A DNA stretch of 64,000 bases from Paenibacillus ferrarius (lineage in GTDB: Bacteria > Bacillota > Bacilli > Paenibacillales > NBRC-103111), in the NCBI RefSeq assembly GCF_002027705.1, contig NZ_MBTG01000023.1:248001-312000 (forward strand), written 5' to 3'. Numbering within the stretch: the first letter of the stretch is position 1; each line of letters begins with the position of its first letter. Position numbers and translations under genes: made by a program. The notes beneath the pieces were generated by a model. That model saw only the letters and a program-made list of their open reading frames with translations. It was not told the origin of the DNA and ran no database searches. Below are positions 60,006 through 64,000 of this stretch, one piece after another.

Positions 60006-61526
60006 TTAGAAGAAGCCAAGGGCATCAGGACTGTAGCTGACGAGCAGATTTTTCGTTTGCTGGTAATGCGAGAGCATCATCTTGTGATTCTCGCGGCCAA
60101 TACCTGAGGTCTTATAGCCGCCGAAGGCAGCATGAGCAGGATAAGCATGGTAGCAGTTGGTCCATACGCGACCCGCTTGAATGCCTCGACCCATCCGGTA
60201 GGCCGTGTTCATATCGCGCGTCCATACGCCGGATCCAAGCCCATAGAGCGTGTCATTAGCGATCGCCAACGCCTCCTCCTGATCCTTGAACGTCGTGACG
60301 GAGAGGACCGGTCCGAATATCTCCTCCTGGAAGATTCTCATTTTGTTGTGACCCTTCAGAACGGTTGGCTGAATATAGTAACCTTCGGATAGATCACCTT
60401 CAACCGCTGCCCGTTTACCGCCGATTAGGCATTCCGCGCCTTCCTGCCCGCCAATATCGATATAGCTCATAATTTTCTCAACCTGCTCGGTGGAAGCCTG
60501 AGCCCCAATCATCGTTTCCGTATCGAGAGGGTTGCCCTGTTTGATCGCCGAGACGCGCTTTAAGGCTCTTTCCATAAATTGATCATAGATCGATTCCTGA
60601 ATCAACGCGCGAGACGGGCTGGTACAGACTTCTCCTTGATTCAGGGCGAACATTGCAAAGCCTTCGAGCGCTTTATTGAAGAAGGCGTCATCGCGCGCAA
60701 CCACATCCTCGAAGAAAATATTCGGTGACTTTCCACCCAGCTCCAAAGTGACCGGTATTAGGTTCTGCGAAGCATACTGCATAATTAGACGGCCTGTCGT
60801 TGTTTCGCCGGTAAAGGCAATCTTCGAAACCCGGGTACTCGAGGCAAGCGGTTTGCCGGCTTCAAGTCCGAAGCCGTTGACGATATTGAGTACCCCCGGG
60901 GGCAGCAAATCTTGAATAAGCTCTATCAGCACCAGAATGGATGCCGGCGTCTGCTCAGCGGGCTTCAGGACGATTGCATTCCCGGCCGCAAGAGCCGGAG
61001 CAAGCTTCCATGTCGCCATCAGCAGCGGGAAGTTCCATGGTATAATCTGACCGACGACGCCCAGCGGCTCATGGAAATGATATGCTACCATATGATCATC
61101 CAATTGGCTGAGCGAGCCTTCCTGGGCGCGAATGCTTCCTGCAAAATAGCGGAAGTGATCGATCGCCAGCGGCAGGTCGGCTGCGAGCGTTTCCCGAACG
61201 GGCTTGCCGTTATCCCAGGTTTCGGCCACCGCCAGCATTTCCAAATTAGCTTCCATGCGATCGGCAATTTTGTTCAGAATGACAGCACGCTCCGCAACAG
61301 ACGTACGGCCCCATGCGTCCTTCGCAGCATGCGCCGCGTCTAGGGCAAGCTCGATATCCTCGGATGTAGATCGTGGAACCTCGCAGAAAATGCGGTTATT
61401 AACAGGAGACGGATTCTCGAAGTATTCACCCTTAACAGGTGCGACCCACTGTCCTCCGATAAAGTTTTCGTAGCGTTTTTTGAATGTAATCTTTGATCCG
61501 TTTTGTCCAGGTTGTGCATAAATCAT
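60006..61526 (-). CDS. NAD-dependent aldehyde dehydrogenase (AldA/ExaC/AcoD type)
   Basis: A 506-residue class 3-type aldehyde dehydrogenase. The catalytic Glu262 is in TLELGGKSPN and the nucleophile Cys301 in LNQGEVCTSPSR; the cofactor region has IIPWNFPLLM and FTGETTTGR. It oxidises acetaldehyde or similar short aldehydes to acids with NAD. AAGGAGG precedes the ATG. A -24/-12 promoter at 61567-61582 and two dyads at 61634-61674 lie upstream, and a divergent sigma-54 activator is encoded at 61754, so expression is expected to need that activator and RpoN. DUF779 follows in the same operon. Confidence 0.96.
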   Translation of the reverse strand: MIYAQPGQNGSKITFKKRYENFIGGQWVAPVKGEYFENPSPVNNRIFCEVPRSTSEDIELALDAAHAAKDAWGRTSVAERAVILNKIADRMEANLEMLAVAETWDNGKPVRETLAADLPLAIDHFRYFAGSIRAQEGSLSQLDDHMVAYHFHEPLGVVGQIIPWNFPLLMATWKLAPALAAGNAIVLKPAEQTPASILVLIELIQDLLPPGVLNIVNGFGLEAGKPLASSTRVSKIAFTGETTTGRLIMQYASQNLIPVTLELGGKSPNIFFEDVVARDDAFFNKALEGFAMFALNQGEVCTSPSRALIQESIYDQFMERALKRVSAIKQGNPLDTETMIGAQASTEQVEKIMSYIDIGGQEGAECLIGGKRAAVEGDLSEGYYIQPTVLKGHNKMRIFQEEIFGPVLSVTTFKDQEEALAIANDTLYGLGSGVWTRDMNTAYRMGRGIQAGRVWTNCYHAYPAHAAFGGYKTSGIGRENHKMMLSHYQQTKNLLVSYSPDALGFF

Positions 61527-61566
61527 AAAGCTCAGCCTCCTTAAAATGGATTACATTAAATTAATA

Positions 61567-61582
61567 AGCAAGAATCGTGCCA
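61567..61582 (-). promoter_or_regulatory. Sigma-54 (-24/-12) promoter
   Basis: On the minus strand TGGCACG (61582-61576), four bases, then TTGCT (61571-61567): the textbook TGGCACG-N4-TTGCW arrangement, 41 bp upstream of the aldehyde dehydrogenase start. Confidence 0.95.
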
Positions 61583-61633
61583 ACTTATTAAATGCCGTTA
61601 TAGCAGGCTGAATTGGAAGCGCTTTATTAAAAT

Positions 61634-61674
61634 TGTCCCATTCTGATACAATAAAAGTGTTCCATTTCGGAACA
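61634..61674. promoter_or_regulatory. Candidate upstream activating sites for the sigma-54 activator
   Basis: TGTTCCATTTCGGAACA (61658-61674) has perfect 6-bp arms, and TGTCCCATTCTGATACA (61634-61650) is a weaker copy with the same spacing; their centres are 24 bp apart. Both lie 50-95 bp upstream of the -24 element, where Fis-type HTH proteins bind, and also just before the activator gene itself. Confidence 0.75.
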
Positions 61675-61753
61675 TTCTATTTCCACTTCTCCACTAATAT
61701 AAGCGACTATGGTATGATCGGGTTAGGATACCGTTTACAGTGGAGGTGATCTT

Positions 61754-63514
61754 TTGCTACCCATAGAAAATAACTTTCTATCTGAAGCAGCGTCATTATC
61801 TTGGAAGCGCTGTCACGAACTTGGTTTAATGCCAAATGACCCTGTTGATGATGACATCTTAACAGGAAGCCACATACACACGTTATTAAGACAGAACGAG
61901 CAAATCATACATTACACAGAGCAAATATTCGAGCAAATGAACGTCGGCATCAAGCAATCCGGCCAGATGGCGCTGCTTATCGATTCGGCAGGGACCATCA
62001 TTCACACAGTCGGCGATGTTGATTTCTCTCGCCGTGCGTTAGCGGTTCAACTGCAGGTAGGAGCCAATTGGGCTGAGAGAAGAAAGGGAACGAATGCCAT
62101 TGGCGTCGCCCTCGCAGACAAAAAGCCTGTACGCGTACATGCCGAAGAGCATTATTTCAGCTCTAATCGCTTCTTGACCTGCGCCTCGGCCCCCATCTTC
62201 AATTCCACCGGCGAGTTGATCGGCGTCATCAATATTAGCGGCAAAAAGGAGCATTACCACGCGTATACGTCTACGCTTGCGTGCATGGCAGCATTTTCCC
62301 TGCAAAACAAACTTCTGCTGGAGGAATCAAAGAAAGAGCATCTCATTACCCTAAGAGAACTCGAGCATACGGCATTAAATCATCCTTTGCCGCTGCTCTC
62401 TCTCAGCCAAGATAACCGAATCCTTCGTGCCAACCATGCGGCCATCCGCATCGTCGGCAGCGACGCCATCGGCAAAGAGCTTACGAAGCTGGACGGCTTC
62501 TCGGTAGAAACAATTCATAATGAGCATCCGAAGCTATGGCAGTCCGTCTCCATTGCCAAGCAGACTGCAAACGGACAGCGTTTATACACATTTAGAGATA
62601 TCGTCGGGACATGTCCCACGATCATCCAGAAGATTGAGCTTGCGAAGAAAGCGGCCATGACCGACTTCCCTGTCTTATTGCTGGGTGAAAGCGGCGTGGG
62701 GAAGGAACTGTTCGCACAATCCATTCATTCCGCGAGCCCACGTTCGGCAGAGCCGTTCATAGCACTGAATTGCAGTGCCATTCCGGACAGCCTGATCGAG
62801 AGCGAATTGTTCGGATACGCTCGCGGCGCATTCACGGGAGCGAACAAGGATGGCAATGCCGGCAAATTCGAAGCCGCGCACAAGGGCACTATTTTCTTGG
62901 ATGAAATAGGAGACATGCCTCTTCGAGCTCAAGCTGCTTTATTAAGAGTGCTCCAGGAAAGTACGATTACACCAGTTGGAAGCTCGAAGAGCAAGACGAT
63001 TGATGCGAGAGTCGTTGCGGCAACGAATAAGGACTTGACCGCAGAGGTGAAGGCTGGCCGATTCCGCGCCGATCTGTATTACCGGCTGAAGGGCATACAC
63101 CTTACGCTGCCGGCATTACGGGAGAGAAGCGATATTCTCGCCTTAGCCGTTCATTTCCTCCAGAAGCAGCCTTTCCCATGTCCATTCCTGACGGAAAAAG
63201 CACAGCATAAGCTGTTAGCTTACAGCTGGCCGGGCAATATAAGAGAGCTTAACGGCGTTCTTATGCAAGCGGTCTTCCTAGCTGGAGAACAGGCGATTGA
63301 CGCTGAGCATCTATCGCTAGAAGAACCCGAAGAAGCCGTGCAACCAAAGTCCGGCGAAGATCAGCCATCCACTTTGAAAGATGCGGAAATCACCGTGATT
63401 AAGAAGGCGCTGAAAGCCTCCGAATGGAACCTCAGTAAGGCGGCCGGGCAGCTCCGGATCGGAAGAACGACTTTATATCGTAAAATCGAGGAGTACGGCA
63501 TCACGTTATTTTAA
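61754..63514 (+). CDS. Sigma-54-dependent activator, AcoR-like (GAF-AAA-Fis HTH)
   Basis: A 586-residue enhancer-binding protein: N-terminal GAF-type sensor (about 60-210), a central AAA+ domain with Walker A GESGVGKE (about 311-318), the sigma-54-contacting GAFTGA loop at 358-363 and Walker B IFLDEIGDMP, and a C-terminal Fis-type HTH (about 555-582, NLSKAAGQLRIGRTTLYRKI). TTG start with GGAGGTGATC seven bases upstream. The build matches AcoR, which responds to acetoin or acetaldehyde. It is divergent from the aldehyde dehydrogenase operon it presumably activates. Confidence 0.95.
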   Translation: MLPIENNFLSEAASLSWKRCHELGLMPNDPVDDDILTGSHIHTLLRQNEQIIHYTEQIFEQMNVGIKQSGQMALLIDSAGTIIHTVGDVDFSRRALAVQLQVGANWAERRKGTNAIGVALADKKPVRVHAEEHYFSSNRFLTCASAPIFNSTGELIGVINISGKKEHYHAYTSTLACMAAFSLQNKLLLEESKKEHLITLRELEHTALNHPLPLLSLSQDNRILRANHAAIRIVGSDAIGKELTKLDGFSVETIHNEHPKLWQSVSIAKQTANGQRLYTFRDIVGTCPTIIQKIELAKKAAMTDFPVLLLGESGVGKELFAQSIHSASPRSAEPFIALNCSAIPDSLIESELFGYARGAFTGANKDGNAGKFEAAHKGTIFLDEIGDMPLRAQAALLRVLQESTITPVGSSKSKTIDARVVAATNKDLTAEVKAGRFRADLYYRLKGIHLTLPALRERSDILALAVHFLQKQPFPCPFLTEKAQHKLLAYSWPGNIRELNGVLMQAVFLAGEQAIDAEHLSLEEPEEAVQPKSGEDQPSTLKDAEITVIKKALKASEWNLSKAAGQLRIGRTTLYRKIEEYGITLF

Positions 63515-63526
63515 CGCAGCAGACAA

Positions 63527-63574
63527 AAAGAGGGTGTCCACAGTCATTTCTATGACTTATGGGACACCCTCTTT
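63527..63574. terminator. Two-tier bidirectional hairpin terminator
   Basis: Outer arms AAAGAGGGTGTCC/GGGACACCCTCTTT enclose inner arms AGTCAT/ATGACT. It lies between the convergent ends of the activator gene and the hypothetical gene at 63613. Confidence 0.88.
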
Positions 63575-63612
63575 GATGCCGTGGATTCGTCCACTTTGCG
63601 CATCGGCTTACT

Positions 63613-63969
63613 TTAATATTGTCCTTTAATCACAAAAAACGAGCCCCGAATTGTTCCAGCTAGTTTAGACTTCTGCCTAGCAAACTTAAACTTGGCTTCT
63701 AGCTCCTTCGGTATCTCCATCCCCTCAGAAAGCTTAAAACCAACAGCCCGCTTCTTAGGGTCATCCACCGTATACATGACATTGATCCCAAGACCATCTT
63801 CATAAAAGACATAGGTGAATTGGATATTTTCCACTTGAAAACGCGATGTTTCTAACGGTTTGGCCGCAAACGCAATATCACGTTCTTTCAAAATTTGGTT
63901 CACATAATCAAGATTCTCCTGGCTTTCGCTAGCGGGTACAACCGTAAATTCATGTTTGTATTTGTTCAT
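63613..63969 (-). CDS. Hypothetical protein
   Basis: A 118-residue cytoplasmic protein (no signal or membrane helix) with a plausible alpha/beta make-up (MNKYKHEFTVVPASESQ, FQVENIQFTYVFYEDGLG, a basic C-terminus). I do not recognise a family. The ATG is near the window edge, so promoter and upstream context are cut off. It is convergent with the sigma-54 activator gene. Confidence 0.7.
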   Translation of the reverse strand: MNKYKHEFTVVPASESQENLDYVNQILKERDIAFAAKPLETSRFQVENIQFTYVFYEDGLGINVMYTVDDPKKRAVGFKLSEGMEIPKELEAKFKFARQKSKLAGTIRGSFFVIKGQY

Positions 63970-64000
63970 GAAGTAACGGGCTTCATTAGCGCGTAAACCA

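Overview
The window looks like a chromosomal segment of a Paenibacillus-like Gram-positive bacterium (Bacillales, Paenibacillaceae). Support: strong Shine-Dalgarno sites with many TTG/GTG starts, a protein with three C-terminal SLH motifs, copper-amine-oxidase-type stalk domains, 7TMR-DISM and 7TM sensor kinases, YafY/WYL and HxlR regulators, a YkoP/polysaccharide deacetylase pair, and six two-component systems in 64 kb. Species cannot be named from the sequence. I see no rRNA, tRNA, phage, transposase or CRISPR locus.

Layout. 0-6 kb: divergent LysR/SDR and HxlR/MFS-aldo-keto reductase modules, then a catalase. 6-11 kb: a response regulator-kinase pair followed by two lipoproteins. 10.7-16 kb: small regulator/oxidoreductase genes (GyrI-like, YafY, epimerase, NAD(P)H oxidoreductase with divergent MarR, yjdM, DUF4234-DUF2752). 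16-23.3 kb: two secreted surface proteins (SLH; Ig-like repeats) and a kinase plus BTAD-type response regulator. 23-29 kb: Lrp/VOC pair, a 52-residue small gene, DUF1772, and a vanR-vanS-vanY-vanZ-like cluster without ligase genes. 29-38 kb: HxlR/SDR pair, chemoreceptor, polysaccharide deacetylase-YkoP, a sensor-domain membrane protein, a one-polypeptide histidine kinase/response regulator, a hydrolase and a MerR remnant. 38-46 kb: GC-richer YafY/MFS pair, a 1040-residue double-kinase hybrid sensor, a Fur-box-controlled siderophore-binding lipoprotein and a stalk-domain protein. 46-52 kb: kinase/regulator plus FtsX-type ABC transporter. 52-58 kb: MerR and serine hydrolase, then a four-gene SPFH/zinc-ribbon/membrane operon of unknown function. 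58-63.5 kb: a compact sigma-54 module (rpoN, DUF779, aldehyde dehydrogenase, divergent enhancer-binding activator) with a near-consensus -24/-12 promoter and two upstream dyads.

Most regulators sit next to their likely targets and several operators are visible: a LysR palindrome, a motif shared by the two HxlR loci, an 11-bp-period direct repeat array ahead of the ABC transporter, a 19-bp-spacer MerR promoter, a Fur box, and the sigma-54 elements.

The strongest unexplained structure is a roughly 185-bp composite repeat of four A/T-flanked hairpins whose spacing (51/61/51 bp; 51/61/50 in one copy) is kept in three copies at about 1.5, 25.3 and 38.0 kb, the first copy inverted. The SPFH operon and the fused kinase-regulator with an embedded ribosome-binding-site-like sequence are the best candidates for poorly described protein systems.
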